A stretch of DNA of 64,000 nt, from NCBI RefSeq assembly GCF_000208745.1, contig NC_030855.1, forward strand, positions 11,574,744 through 11,638,743, given 5' to 3'. Source of the DNA: Theobroma cacao (taxonomy: Eukaryota; Streptophyta; Magnoliopsida; Malvales; Malvaceae). Positions 49,562 through 60,177 of this stretch are shown one piece after another. Position 1 is the stretch's first letter. The number at the start of each line of letters is the position of its first letter. The notes beneath the pieces are model-generated. The model made no database searches. It was not told the DNA's origin and worked only from the letters and a program-made list of their open reading frames with translations. The translations under genes and the position numbers were made by a program.

Positions 49562-50220
49562 AGCTCTACAGGTGCCATTCTATATGGGGGTGTGGATATA
49601 GGTCTAGTGTCGGGAATTAAATCTATGCAAAATTCAATCTTCCGCTCGGGAGGTAAACTCGGTATATCCTCAAGAAATACATCCATGAAATTATTCACCA
49701 CCGACACTTAGCTTACATCTCCAATCTTCGCCTGAGTATCCCTTACTATAGCTAAATAACCTAAACAACCCTGTCTCAATAACTTTCGGATAGACATAAC
49801 CGATATCAAATTGGTTGAAATATTACTTCTATCCCCCTGAATACTAAATGATGGTTCACCGGGGAAATCAACTCTAACCAATTTATGATAGCAGTCCACA
49901 CTAGCATGGCAGGGTGATAACCAATCCATCCCCAAGATCACATCAAAGTCTAAGGTGTCTAACACCACTAGATTCACCGAAGTGTCTTTGTCCTTGACTC
50001 TCACTACACAAGACTCATATTCTCATTCGGCCATAAATACCTCCTTTAAAGGAGTAGACACCACTAATTGTTCTTCTATCCTAACACGATCTATACTCAA
50101 CCGAGATGTAAAACACGAAGAGATAAAAAAGTGGGTAGCACCAGGATCAAATAGTACCCGAGCATTCATATTACAAACTGAGAGAATACTTGAAACCACA
50201 GCATTGGATGTTTGGGCCTC
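49562..50220 (-). pseudogene. Gypsy protease and start of RT, inactivated
   Basis: The protease active-site loop reads LFDPGATHFF (Asp codon 50146-50148); DPGA in place of DSGA is common in this lineage. It is followed by VVLDTLDFDVILGMDWLS, the usual second protease block. After a stop come [13 protein letters not shown] and [10 protein letters not shown], the link to RT, cut by LARD2. Stops occur after MAE and after GDVS. Confidence 0.92.
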
Positions 50221-51650
50221 TTACTGTATTAAAGCAAACACCCTTGCTTGGCCCTCACCAGCAGAACTTTGACATCCGGACCTAGATGGCCTACCTTGAG
50301 AGGAAGTACCAGCACCTCTACCTCTAGATCCACTAGCTTCTCTATCAAACGAGGCGGCGACTAAAGGAGCAGACAAAGCTGGATGGGTGGAACCACGAGT
50401 AAAATCTGGTGATTGATGTGCCATCGGACAATCCCTCATAATATGCCCAAGTTGACCACACTTGAAACAAACTCCCGTAGCAGGAAGGCATCTTCCTCTA
50501 TGTCGTCCCCTACAAGTATGGCAAGGATGGATAAGTTGACTTCCCTGCCTCAAATCTTACTGTTTTCCAACACTTAAGGTTCTTTGTCTCGCCTCAATAC
50601 TAACACTAGGCGAGTCACTCCCTTGCTGAGATAATCGTGAATCCTTCTGTGGACCCTGACGGCTAGAAGACAAAACACCACTATTAAAATCTCTACGGCC
50701 TTGATAACCTTGTGTCTTGGCCCTTTTTGCTCTATCCCTCATAGCCCTACTCTCACTAGTCCTCATCTCGATGCGTTAAGCACAATCCACTGTTGCAGAA
50801 TAGGTAGTGAAATCTCGAGATGCCACAGCCCTAAATAATGGCTCCACTAACCCATCCACAAACCTCTGAATCTTCATCTCCTCGGTAGAAATGAGATAGG
50901 GTGCATAACGAGCCAGCTACGTGAACTTGATGTCATACTCAGACATCGTCATGCTTGAAGTCTGTACCAAAGTCTCAAACTCTCTAGCTTTGGCATTACG
51001 TACACTGAGTGGTAGGAATCGATCCAAAAAGGCTGCACTGAACTCACTCCAAGCCAAAGGTGCTGCATCCGTCGATCTGCCTCTACACAAATAGCTATAC
51101 CACTCCTACACCACATCTTTTAATCGGAAGGCGATTAGCTCAACTGACCGAACATTGGAACATCCCAAAGCTTTACAAATCTTCTCCATCTTATCTAAGA
51201 AACTTGGGGTTTCTCCGATGCATCATACCCTGAAAATGATGGAGGCTTGAGCTTAAGAAAATCAGGAAGAGAAATATCTAGATGTCCCCTCTCAACCTCA
51301 TGATGTTGGCGATCGGCCTATCTTTGGGAGCTAGAGGATTCTTGTACTGTAGGTCTCCCCTCTACTACCCTCTGTATATCCTCCATACTGGTCGCCATCA
51401 TCTCTACAACCCGATTGACTCCCTATAGGCTTGCTGCCAAATCTTCGATGGTAATACCCCCAACTGGGAGTCTATCTACATCACTTGAGGACTGTCCCTC
51501 TTCTCGCCTACTCACAGGCATATCCGCCCTCACCGACCTAGTGGCCCTGCAACGTCTACCTCGGCCCCTCAAGGTAGATGCCCGTTTCCTATTTGTCAAC
51601 TCGGTAGGAGCATCTTGCTCCCCCATCCGTCTTGAGGCGGCTTATGTCTT
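50221..51650 (-). pseudogene. Gypsy gag, inactivated
   Basis: An Arg-rich start (ASTLRGRGRRCRATRS) is followed by EMMATSMEDIQRVVEG, LKPPSFSG and the capsid-like region with [40 protein letters not shown] and [17 protein letters not shown]2CX4HX4C zinc knuckle, [14 protein letters not shown], lies at 50428-50469. At least five in-frame stops replace expected Gln codons and one small deletion shifts frame near 51215. Gag forms the particle that packages retrotransposon RNA. Confidence 0.92.
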
Positions 51651-51869
51651 AAGCGGTATTCTTACCTAGACAAGAGCAAACACCTATTATTAAACACATT
51701 TCATAATCATACTTAAGGCAAAAAGGTGGTTTCTAAGATAGGGAATCTATGCGGTCACTTGGTTGTAAAATGTACCGCGGTTCACACTTCACAACTAGAG
51801 TTCCCACATAAAGATCAGACTTTCTGCTGGACCAACAAAAGGAAGTCCTAAGACCTAGACAAACCTAGA
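51651..51869 (-). other. Gypsy 5' leader
   Basis: Non-coding sequence between the PBS and gag, as expected for the packaging leader. No further motif identified. Confidence 0.6.
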
Positions 51870-51881
51870 GCTCTGATACTA
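51870..51881 (-). other. Gypsy primer-binding site
   Basis: Minus strand TAGTATCAGAGC, 4 bp after the 5' LTR end; one base from the initiator tRNA-Met PBS. Confidence 0.85.
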
Positions 51882-52654
51882 AGTTTGTCACGACCCAAAT
51901 TTCGGGCCATGACCGACTCATGTGCTCAATGGACGTAGTACACTAAGCCCAAGCAAGCCTATTAATCTGACGTGTTCATCATTCCATCATAAACTGCTAA
52001 GTCATATTTCATAACTTAGAATCAAAATAAAATTAAATATTTGCCACCTCATACTAGCATACCAAACAAGTATATATACATTGTCTACAACATGTATCTT
52101 AATAATCTGCATTAGGTTTATTTATACACAACAAAAGAGACTCGATGTCCAACGGAGAAACTCGACGAATGTACAGCTATTGAATGCTGAGACACCCACC
52201 AAAAGATGGATACAAGTTTATAGGGACACCTCATCCTAGTTACCGATTGCCTCGTGATTTGAAAACATGAAGTTGAAAACGGTGAGTATAAATCCAGTGA
52301 GTGAACAAGAAAGGGAACAAGCATACCATAAAGAATGTTTAACGAAATCATGATGCATTCTTTTTCAAAACAATGCAATTTGTTTTTGATCTTATTAAAC
52401 CCCTCATGTAAACCCCATATGAGAAAAAAATCACTTATTGAAAAAAGTCCATGCTCAACAAAGGATTTGGAGAATGAAAACCTTAATAGCATTAATGTGA
52501 ATCAAGTCAATAAATGACGAGTTTCTCACCAAACCTCCTCATATTAAGCTTAATTCACTTATTCCTTAATGTTGGAAATTCATGCTCAAATATAGTAGCA
52601 AAGAAGTGGAAAATAGGGCAAAAATTGATCAAAATGAGGTGAAAAGTAGAAAGT

Positions 52655-52835
52655 TTTTCGCTGCAGCGAGATTGAATCTCGTTGCAGTGACATTTTGATC
52701 ATAAAACAGAAAGCTTCTCGCTGTAGTGAGAAGCTACTGTACCTTTCTCGCTGCAGCGTAAATGGATTCTCGTTGCAGCAAGTTTTCGGCCAGCCTAACC
52801 TTTCAAAACCCGAGAGTTTCTCACTGAAGCGAGAA
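52655..52835. repeat. Palindrome cluster CTCGCTGCAGCGAG in gypsy 5' LTR
   Basis: Six copies or half copies of TTCTCGCTGCAGCGAGAA. The copies near 52660 and 52750 are close to the consensus. Confidence 0.8.
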
Positions 52836-53039
52836 TCAGAACATCAAGAAAAAGGTTCCTTTTCCCTTAAAACAATGCCATCTTGCTAAATAACAAAAGC
52901 AACATGTAACACATGCAAACTCCCAAATTTCAACAAATCAAATGCTCACATTTTTGCATTTACAACCATATACCATATATGTATATATATATAGATATCA
53001 ATCATCATATACACCCTCTCATCATCATCATCTCATATG

Positions 53040-53164
53040 CAACGGCTTATGTGCACTCCCACTCGCACATAGCTGGGTCAGCAACGGCTTATGCGCACTC
53101 TCACTCACACATAGCAGGGTCAGCAACGACTTATGTGCACTCCTACTCGCACATAGCCGGGTCC
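53040..53164 (-). repeat. 42-bp minisatellite, 3 copies
   Basis: Units 53040-53081, 53082-53123, 53124-53164, each CAACGGCTTATGTGCACTCC...CGCACATAGC. Same array as 1585-1711. Confidence 0.9.
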
Positions 53165-53728
53165 ACATCAACATACAAAGAAGCACCCAATGCATATCAT
53201 GCATACTATCATATTTTGATAACACATAGCCCATTGTATAGCACATTTTCACAATATAAAATCACTTCACCAAAGGCTTGTTCTCGAGGTACATTTTCAA
53301 AGTCAAGTTAAATAAAATCATTCACATTCCCCAAAACAAGTTTATAATGCAAATCCACTCACCAGTATATTGTTGAGCCTTTCACTAACTCTAATTTCCC
53401 CTAATTGTCCAAATGGGATGATGGGGCTTCCTTGGAACCTACCATCACATTAACATCACCATTATGTTAATTCACATACTATAAACCCTAAAAGCTATCT
53501 CTTAACTAGCTTTCAATTGTCACTTTAAATGGCTATCTATGTTCATTATCTTAATCACTATAAAATGAATGAAAATACTCAACAATAAAACAGCTCATAA
53601 TCCCAATTACTAGCCATTATTCACAACTAAAAATCAAGCTTAGCTCATCACTTACCCTAGGGCTCCTTTGTAGTCGAATTCTCTGCCAATAGCTTCCAAA
53701 TCAATGGGGTAATTCTCTCTTTCTCTCT

Positions 53729-53751
53729 NNNNNNNNNNNNNNNNNNNNNNN
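53729..53751. other. Assembly gap, 23 N
   Basis: Lies after a TTTCTCTCT run. The 3' LTR has roughly 80 bp between the matching flanks (about 35705-35787), so the gap is probably larger than 23. Confidence 0.85.
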
Positions 53752-54559
53752 AAGGTTCTAGTCAAAAGGGCTCAAAGGTATGAAAACTAAAGCTAGAGAG
53801 AGAAAATTATGTAAGCTTCTTATCAAGCTTCCATGGAGGTTGTAAGCAATGTGAGATGGAAGAAGAAAAAGAAGACAAGTTGCTGGAACTTTAAGAAGCT
53901 ACTGGAAGGAGAAGATATTTATAACCCAAGCTTACTCCATTCCCTTGAAATTACCAAATTGCCTCTCCACAAATTAGCTTATTCTCCTTCAATCTTTTAT
54001 GCAATCTTTTTGCTCTTTTGACACTGGGATAAGGTCAATAATGGTCTAGACATGCTCGGGTTCGTGAAAACTTAAAATTCTAACTCGAGGTGAAAAATGA
54101 CCATTTTGCCCCTATTGTGAAAATCATCAAAATTTTTGTTTCCTTGCCATTTTACCCCTAATTTCACCGTCCATTTATGCCTTAGGCCTACTTAAGCTAT
54201 AATATTGTTTAAAAATCTTACTTTTATGGGCTTACTAAGGAAATGACGAATATACTTCCCTTTACGAGTCTATAAAGGTCAAGATCTCACACAAATATTT
54301 GGTCGATGTTTTCATTTCATCCAATTTTCATAATTTATTATTCATGCACCCAAGTCCTTCTGAAAATCATTTTTCATCAACAAGCAGTAGCTATGTTGAA
54401 ATACCTTGCATGAATACAAATTCTAAATGAAGACTTTGTTATGATGATGTTGATTTGTAATCTAACATTCAAAACTCCGACTATGAATGTTAGTGTTCTC
54501 GAAGGCAAAAAACTATTTTTGTTAATGTTGATTGTCAACATTGAGAGAACAGTATTCCA

Positions 54560-54925
54560 AGGCATAGTTCTATCATTTCCAATGATCCAACCATATTTTA
54601 TCATCTTGCTGATGAAAATGATGCATCATCATTTGATCAACAATCTATTCATCGTGGAACAACTGTTAAGTTCAATAATTATAGCACTGCAAGTTTTCAC
54701 GCAAAGAATTCAAATCCAGTACATTTTCATCAAGGTTAGCCTTTGCATGAATTTCTTTCATATATATAGAATCGCTTCTTTTCCTCATAATTTTCCTAAC
54801 TATTCTATACATTCCATTTGTAGATCCATCTCCTTTACCTCTAGATTTGGTGGCGTAAAATTCACATGATTCTTTTGTGGTGCACAAATGTGGTATGAAG
54901 AGAGAAAAAATAAGAACAGGAATTT
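54560..54925 (+). pseudogene. Helitron N-terminal fragment with zinc finger
   Basis: A coherent frame (NDPTIFYHLADENDASSFD) ends at CAAG/GTTAGC; a GT-AG intron-like segment of 89 bp spans 54735-54823. After it, PSPLPLD leads, with a 1-nt frame change, into FFCGAQMWYEER, the CxxC region that precedes the Helitron replicase/helicase. The first Cys is a TGA stop (54867-54869). Sequence 54292-54559 shows nothing recognisable. Confidence 0.65.
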
Positions 54926-55014
54926 GTAACAATCGTGATTCATTATGGTTCGATTTGGTATTGAGGAAATTAAGACTTTGCAAGGATTTTTATTGGATGT
55001 AATCACTTTACCAC

Positions 55015-55547
55015 GTTTGGTGTGGTGCTTTTACAATGTAATGACATTACAATCTAATGACATCGCAAGACTAAAAGGGAATGTGATTCCCTCTTGGGCT
55101 AGAGGGAAAGTGACTTTCCCATGGAAGAGGGAAAGTCATGAGAATGGGTTGAACAAATATACCCTTTCAAGTTAAATATTAGTAAAAACAAATATTTAGT
55201 AATTTTATATATTTTAATATTTAAATAATTAATAGTAACATATTTGTTATTTTTATCCTATTATTATTTATTATTCTAAGGATAAAGTAAAAAATTAAAA
55301 TTTTATTAAAAAATATAAATTTATTCAACTTTATATTTTCATACATAAGGATAATTTTGTAAATTTACATTACATTCCTAGTAAAGTGATTTCAAACAAA
55401 ACTCTACATTATAATCCTCCCAACAATCACATTCCCTGCAATCATCACTTTTCCATGTTATACCGAACGCTGCAGATTTATCTTTCCAGTAATTACATTC
55501 CCAACAATCACATACCTAGTTATCACATTCCCAACAACATACCAAAT
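55015..55547. mobile_element. Possible MITE inside Helitron
   Basis: Imperfect terminal inverted repeats (GTTTGGTGTGGTG and, reversed, ATTTGGTATGTTG) enclose AT-rich non-coding sequence with repeated CAATCACATTCCC blocks. It splits the Helitron frame between the CxxC region and CCFEGKV. No clear TSD was found, so superfamily and exact edges are open. Confidence 0.4.
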
Positions 55548-55557
55548 GCAACCTATG

Positions 55558-56460
55558 TGTTGTTTTGAAGGTAAAGTGTTTTTACTGCCTTCCAAACAAC
55601 CACCTCCACTATTGGCTACATTACTTGATTATAGAGGTGATCAAATTTCTTTGAAATTCAGAGATAAAATACGAGTTTATAATTCAATGTTTCAATTAAC
55701 CTCTACAGGTGGTGAATAGATAATGAAATCAATAAAAGACCAAGACCATACGTCTTTAAGATAAACAGGCAAAACCATTATAAAATAGGTTATTTATTAC
55801 CTATTGATGGTTGCAAACCAAAACTTGCTCAGCTATACATATATGACACGAAGAATGAAATGTCTAACAGAATTGTTGCATTGGGATGTGACCTGAATCG
55901 ATGGGTCATGGATGTAAATATTGTGGAAGAATTAATGAAGATGCTTGACCAAACTAATGAGATTGTTAAGGCTTTTCGAATAGATAAAGAGAGATTTCAA
56001 GAGTTTGATTACCTACCAATTAGATTAAAATTAATTGATGTATGAAAAAGTGATGGTCTGCAATATACAAATCCTACGTCTTCAAAAATAGCTATATTAA
56101 TTGTGGGAGATATGGATCAATTGGTTGACAAGCATGATATAATTATGGCACATAGATGTCATCATTTATGAAGGATAAGCAATTTACATCGACAATTTAT
56201 GTCTATGCAGTATCCATGGTTGTTTCTTTATGGAGAAGATGGATTTAGTCTTGGTATTCCATACAGGAAATAAGATCACACAACTTAAACAAAACGAGGC
56301 AGAGTCACTGCTAAAGAGTTTTATGTGTATATGCTTATGTTTCGCATGAGTGAAGGATTAATATTGTTCAAGGTTGGGATGTTATTTCAGCAATACATAA
56401 CTGATACATTCACCAGTGTTGAAGATATAAGATTAGATTATAATCTCAAAAATAAAAAAA
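55558..56460 (+). pseudogene. Helitron replicase/helicase fragment
   Basis: Reads CCFEGKV, FRDKIRVYNSMFQLTSTGG, IGYLLPIDGCKPKLAQLYIY, NRIVALGCDLNRW, LIVGDMD, QFMSMQYPWLFLYGEDGF and MLFQQYITDTF in order. This is the stereotyped N-terminal half of plant Helitron proteins (into the Helitron-like N domain). The HUH Rep motif and the helicase domain are not reached. Breaks: a stop and frameshift near 55718, then TGA at 56043 and 56169 and TAA stops near 56270. Helitrons move by rolling circle replication; this copy is dead. Confidence 0.88.
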
Positions 56461-56760
56461 AAGACTAAAGTGTATAAAAAATGGCAATAATGATTCCCGT
56501 GATTTTTAGATAACCCAAAATGATTTTTCCATAATTTTTTCTGTACATTTGCTATAGTAAATGGGAGCCGCCAATTTAATTTCAGTCAAACTTTTTCAAT
56601 TTTGTTCTTGAAACCAAAATTTAGATTTTGATTTTTTTTTAATTTTTATTGAATCCAAACGTGGGGTTATTTGCTTATTTACATTAAATATCTTAAGTAA
56701 ATGGAGAGTAAAAACTAAAGAGAACATTTACTTAAATGGTATTTAATGTAAATAAGCTAG
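56461..56760. other. Intergenic, with long inverted repeat
   Basis: AT-rich. Arms 56673-56703 and 56725-56757 (GCTTATTTACATTAAATA...) pair around a loop of 21 bp, forming a hairpin of about 31 bp with a 2-bp bulge. Confidence 0.6.
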
Positions 56761-56807
56761 GCAGGTTTTATAGGTAATCTGTCTCAGAAATTCTGTTTCA
56801 AATGTAT

Positions 56808-56905
56808 CAATACATATGGTCATGTATCAATACATGTTGATAATGTATCGATACAATTTTTCTAGAACCAAAAAGTATCAATACATTGCCAAATTTATAG
56901 ATACA
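56808..56905. repeat. Palindrome cluster TATCGATACATT (LTR D, first)
   Basis: Five copies of AATGTATCGATACATT variants, near 56810, 56822, 56840, 56875 and 56897. A second cluster of about seven lies at 58470-58620. Confidence 0.7.
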
Positions 56906-57759
56906 TTTTAGCAATTTTTGAAAAAATAATAAGGGTAAAAGGGTATTTTCACATCCCATAGTATAAATATGATCCCAACTCTAGTGGTTTTCATTCTAAG
57001 CTGTCTCCCATCAGTTTTGCAACAACTCTAAGCTATCTCAAACCCATTTTCACCCCAAATCATCATTTTGGAAGATTGGAAGCTTGGTTTTAGGTTTTCA
57101 AACAAAAGTGACATCTTTCAACTTTTCAATCTTAATTTATCAATTTTTTAGCACTTATAATATTATTTTTATGCCCAGATTTTTCGTTGAACACTAAGGC
57201 ACAAAGATTTTGTGGTTTTCCTTAGCATCAAAGCTCACCTAAGGTGACGAATCAAATATTTATGAGTTTCTATGCATGGGTTTTAGTTAGAAAATTAGTT
57301 TAGTTAAAAGCGAGTAGTTTCGAAAGTACATAGAATAATTATTACGAGATTTTTATTCTAAGAAATGATTGTGATGACTATTGTATGATAGGAATACTTG
57401 AAAACTCCACAGATTAAGCGAAATGGAGTTGTGATCGGAGAATGGAATCTCCAACTAAGTGAGTGGATACACCACTTTCAAATTATTTTGATATGTAAAG
57501 CTAGCATAATTTCTATGAAAATGATTATTTATGTATGTTGAAATGATATCTCTAAAATGATTTATCAAAGGATTTGAGTTTCAAGAATGAAAAATGATTT
57601 TCTAAGAAAAACAAATACTTAGTGATTGTGATATGATTGATATAATGGTTTTCAAATTATTTATGAATCTACTATGTATTAGTTTTCAACAAGGGGGGAC
57701 AAGCACTTTATGTTTGAAGTCCACTTGATTACTTCGGTCTTCAGACTAGTGTGGGTACG

Positions 57760-58090
57760 AGATGTTGTATGCTCATTTATAGATGCTATAATGTGCATTT
57801 TTGTATGATGAATTCCATAAGATTATGTATATGATGTAACTTCTATATACCATATGAGATGATTAAGTATGCATGATGTTCACTATATGATTGTTTTTAT
57901 GATGTAATTTTCATATACCATATGAGGTGATTAAGTATGCACGATAAATGCCATGAGATAATATATATGATGTATATTCCATATAATACATGGGATGATT
58001 GAGAAAGCACGATGAATGCCATAAGATTATGTGTATGGTGCATTTTTCATATACCTTATGAGATGAGTAAGCTTGTATGTGAAGGACATT
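57760..58090 (+). repeat. Degenerate tandem repeat, about 60-75 bp
   Basis: Recurring CCATAAGATTATGTATATGATG and ACCATATGAGATGATTAAG blocks, about four to five units, inside LTR D. Confidence 0.55.
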
Positions 58091-58469
58091 CCACATAGCT
58101 AATGCTACGAGTATAAGAACTCTATGAGTGTGATTGATTCCACTCTCACGAGGTGCAAGTGATGACTTCACTCCTATGATGCATCATAAACGCCCAAGGG
58201 CAATGGGGATGTATGTTGCCGACCTAAGGTGATGGGGGATGTACCATTACAAAGTATGAGTTTAATGTTAATAGAATGATCATAATTATTATGTTTATGG
58301 TATGTTGCATCCTAATGTTGTTTAAGCATTATTCATGATTTGTATGCTATGATGGCATAAGAATGTGCCTAGTGAAGAAGACTGATCCTTAGAAAAAGTC
58401 CCAAGAGGTAAGAGAACTTAAGGAATGGTAAAAATAGAGGATTTTGCCTAGAAATTTGGGTTCTAGGTT

Positions 58470-58620
58470 GAAATATTGATACATATAAGTTAAGTATCAA
58501 TACATTCTAAACAAAATGCTTCATGAGGCTTTCTATGTGAAATGTATCGATACATTTTACTAATGTATTGATAGATGCTTGAAAGTATCGATACATTCAA
58601 GAATGTATCGATAGATTTGG
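58470..58620. repeat. Palindrome cluster TATCGATACATT (LTR D, second)
   Basis: Seven variants including ATGTATCGATACAT near 58542 and GTATCGATACATTC near 58587. Confidence 0.75.
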
Positions 58621-59715
58621 TGCAGAATATGTAATTTGATTGAATTTGATGAGAATTTCAAAGGTAAAGGATTCCTAAAGTTTTATATTAACATGTTTTC
58701 AAACGAATGCTATTAAAATGTATTCAAATGACATGTTTTATGAAGTCCATGATTAAATTAGTTATGAATGTCATAAGATTACAAGTGAATGTTTACAAAA
58801 TACTCTTATTCGCTGGCTGTTCGCCTTCATGTATCCACTGACAGAGTCTTTTGTGACTCACATGTTATTTTTCCTATTTGTTTTGTTGCAGATCAGTGAT
58901 AACATCAGATAGCAGCCAATGTCATGGACACCAGTGTCTGGTCTTCATTCTTTGGTAGGTGTCTAGCAGCCACATGATGCTTAAAGGGTCGATCACATGC
59001 CATTGACGAGTTGGTCTTTACTGTATGTTATAATTTCATATTATGAACATGTTTATGTTGATATTGCCAATGTTTAGGCAACTTCCATGGATAATGTTAT
59101 GTATGAGACTATGATGATGGTTTAAGAGCCTATATGGACAACCAAGGGTGCTGATGATGTTTGATGTTTATGTTATCATGCATTATGGCAGTGGCACTTG
59201 TTAATATATATATATATATATGTATATGAAATTCATGAGTTTACACAATTAAGTTGAGAAGTTCCTTTATTGTGTAATGAGTTTTATGAATGTATTTATT
59301 ATTATTATGTACATTAATATATGTTATATGATGCTTCTGCATGTGATGATGAATGCTTGATGATGTAATGATAAGAGGATTGCTTGGGCCTAACGGATTA
59401 TGCTTGTTTGGGTCCATGCGTCGGTCATAATCCCTCCAAGAATTAAGATGTGACAAATATATACACATAAAATTTTAACTTTTTTTATGATTAAATGTAG
59501 ATGTCGTTGGCTTCCTCATCTCCATTAGTAAAGTAAATTCTATATACATAAACAACAACCCAAAACAAGTTCCAAAAAGAAATCTGAGATTCCAAAACAT
59601 CAAGTTTGTTCCATACCTTCAACTGCATTACTTCGTTCCTTCTTTTTATGTTTTGTTTTCTTGTTTTGTTACTACTTGTTGCTTATAACCTAATTGATCT
59701 CCTTTCTTTTTTTAG

Positions 59716-59847
59716 AGGTACAATCATTAGGGTTTACTTGTTGCCATTCTATGGGGAAACTTGGCATACGCTGTAGATGATGACATGATTGGCACAAAAA
59801 TAAAACCTATCATGATTTTAGCCGGATTTACAGTTTGTGAATATTAG
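59716..59847 (+). pseudogene. RPA70-like OB-fold exon remnant
   Basis: After a pyrimidine tract and AG (59714-59715), the frame reads GLLVAILWGNLAYAVDDD, then IKPIMILAGFTVCEY. This matches the pattern of OB-fold regions of replication protein A 70-kDa-like proteins (LWG..A......D, then a hydrophobic strand). A stop lies early (NH*GLL). Plant Helitrons often carry RPA-like genes, so it may belong to the Helitron broken at 56460. Alternative: a separate RPA1-type pseudogene. Confidence 0.5.
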
Positions 59848-59879
59848 AGTAAGTAAACTAAATCTGTTGCATTGATTCT

Positions 59880-60009
59880 GACCCAATGATTCTTAGGACT
59901 TAATTACAAATCTTCATAACCATATAAATAGGGCATCTATTGCATCCTGCTCTGCTTCAAAACTTTCTATGGATTTGGATTTACCTATAGTTCTTGAAAT
60001 GAAAGGCAG
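59880..60009 (+). pseudogene. Second RPA70-like exon remnant
   Basis: The frame reads ASCSASKLSMDLDLPIVLEMKGR and ends at GGCAG/GTAAAT, a good splice donor. RPA70-like proteins have the same order: a short S/T-rich strand, then 'DLDIPE'-like residues and a charged turn. The left edge is approximate. Confidence 0.5.
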
Positions 60010-60177
60010 GTAAATGTCAAGTTTATATTTTTTATGCACTACATTTGTTTCATTTTGACATCTCTATTATACATAGATGAAAGTTCATATTAATCACAAC
60101 TATCTTCATCTCATCTTCAATGAATTTTCAAATTTGATGAAAGAAATGCACCAACTTTACTAATAGAGGCCCACAAT
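60010..60177. other. Possible intron sequence
   Basis: T-rich, starting GTAAATG; no acceptor or further exon recognised before the LTR at 60178. Confidence 0.3.

Larger units (their letters stand above)
33711..54291 (-). mobile_element. Ty3/gypsy (Tekay/Del-like) element, decayed, split by LARD2
   Basis: A complete but inactivated element on the minus strand: 5' LTR 51886-54291, PBS 51870-51881, gag, protease, RT, RNase H, integrase with chromo-like tail, PPT 36400-36414, 3' LTR 33711-36399. Without LARD2 it is about 10.25 kb. Domain order PR-RT-RH-IN is the Ty3/gypsy order; long LTRs and the C-terminal chromo-like region point to Tekay/Del chromoviruses. TSD is CAAAC/CAAAT, one mismatch. 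Stops and frameshifts occur in every domain. Confidence 0.93.
51886..54291 (-). repeat. Gypsy 5' LTR (family B)
   Basis: Plus-strand edges TGTCACGACCC and GATCTCACA; minus-strand start TGTGAGATCTTGACC. It carries the palindrome cluster (52655-52835), the 42-bp minisatellite and one TATA unit. A 23-N gap lies at 53729-53751. Confidence 0.92.
56761..59455 (+). mobile_element. LTR family D, plus orientation
   Basis: The right edge GATGTGACA (59455) is clear; the left edge is approximate. It shares blocks with 18841-20935 reversed: the TATCGATA cluster, a TATAAATATG box (56962), CTCACCTAAGGTGA, the CTAGTGTGGGTA block and ACTGACAGAGTC...GACTCAC (58838-58862). No PBS follows. The 86-codon minus frame at 57911-58171 is a by-product of ATGATG-rich tandem sequence. 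Confidence 0.55.

Noticed and set aside
53040..53164. CRISPR-like array (42-bp repeats)
   Set aside because: Direct head-to-tail units without spacers, within an LTR of a plant retrotransposon and repeated at 1585-1711. It is a minisatellite.
54672..54983. Minus-strand frames at the Helitron remnant
   Set aside because: The plus strand gives the Helitron CGAQMWYEER signature; the minus frames are shadows of it.
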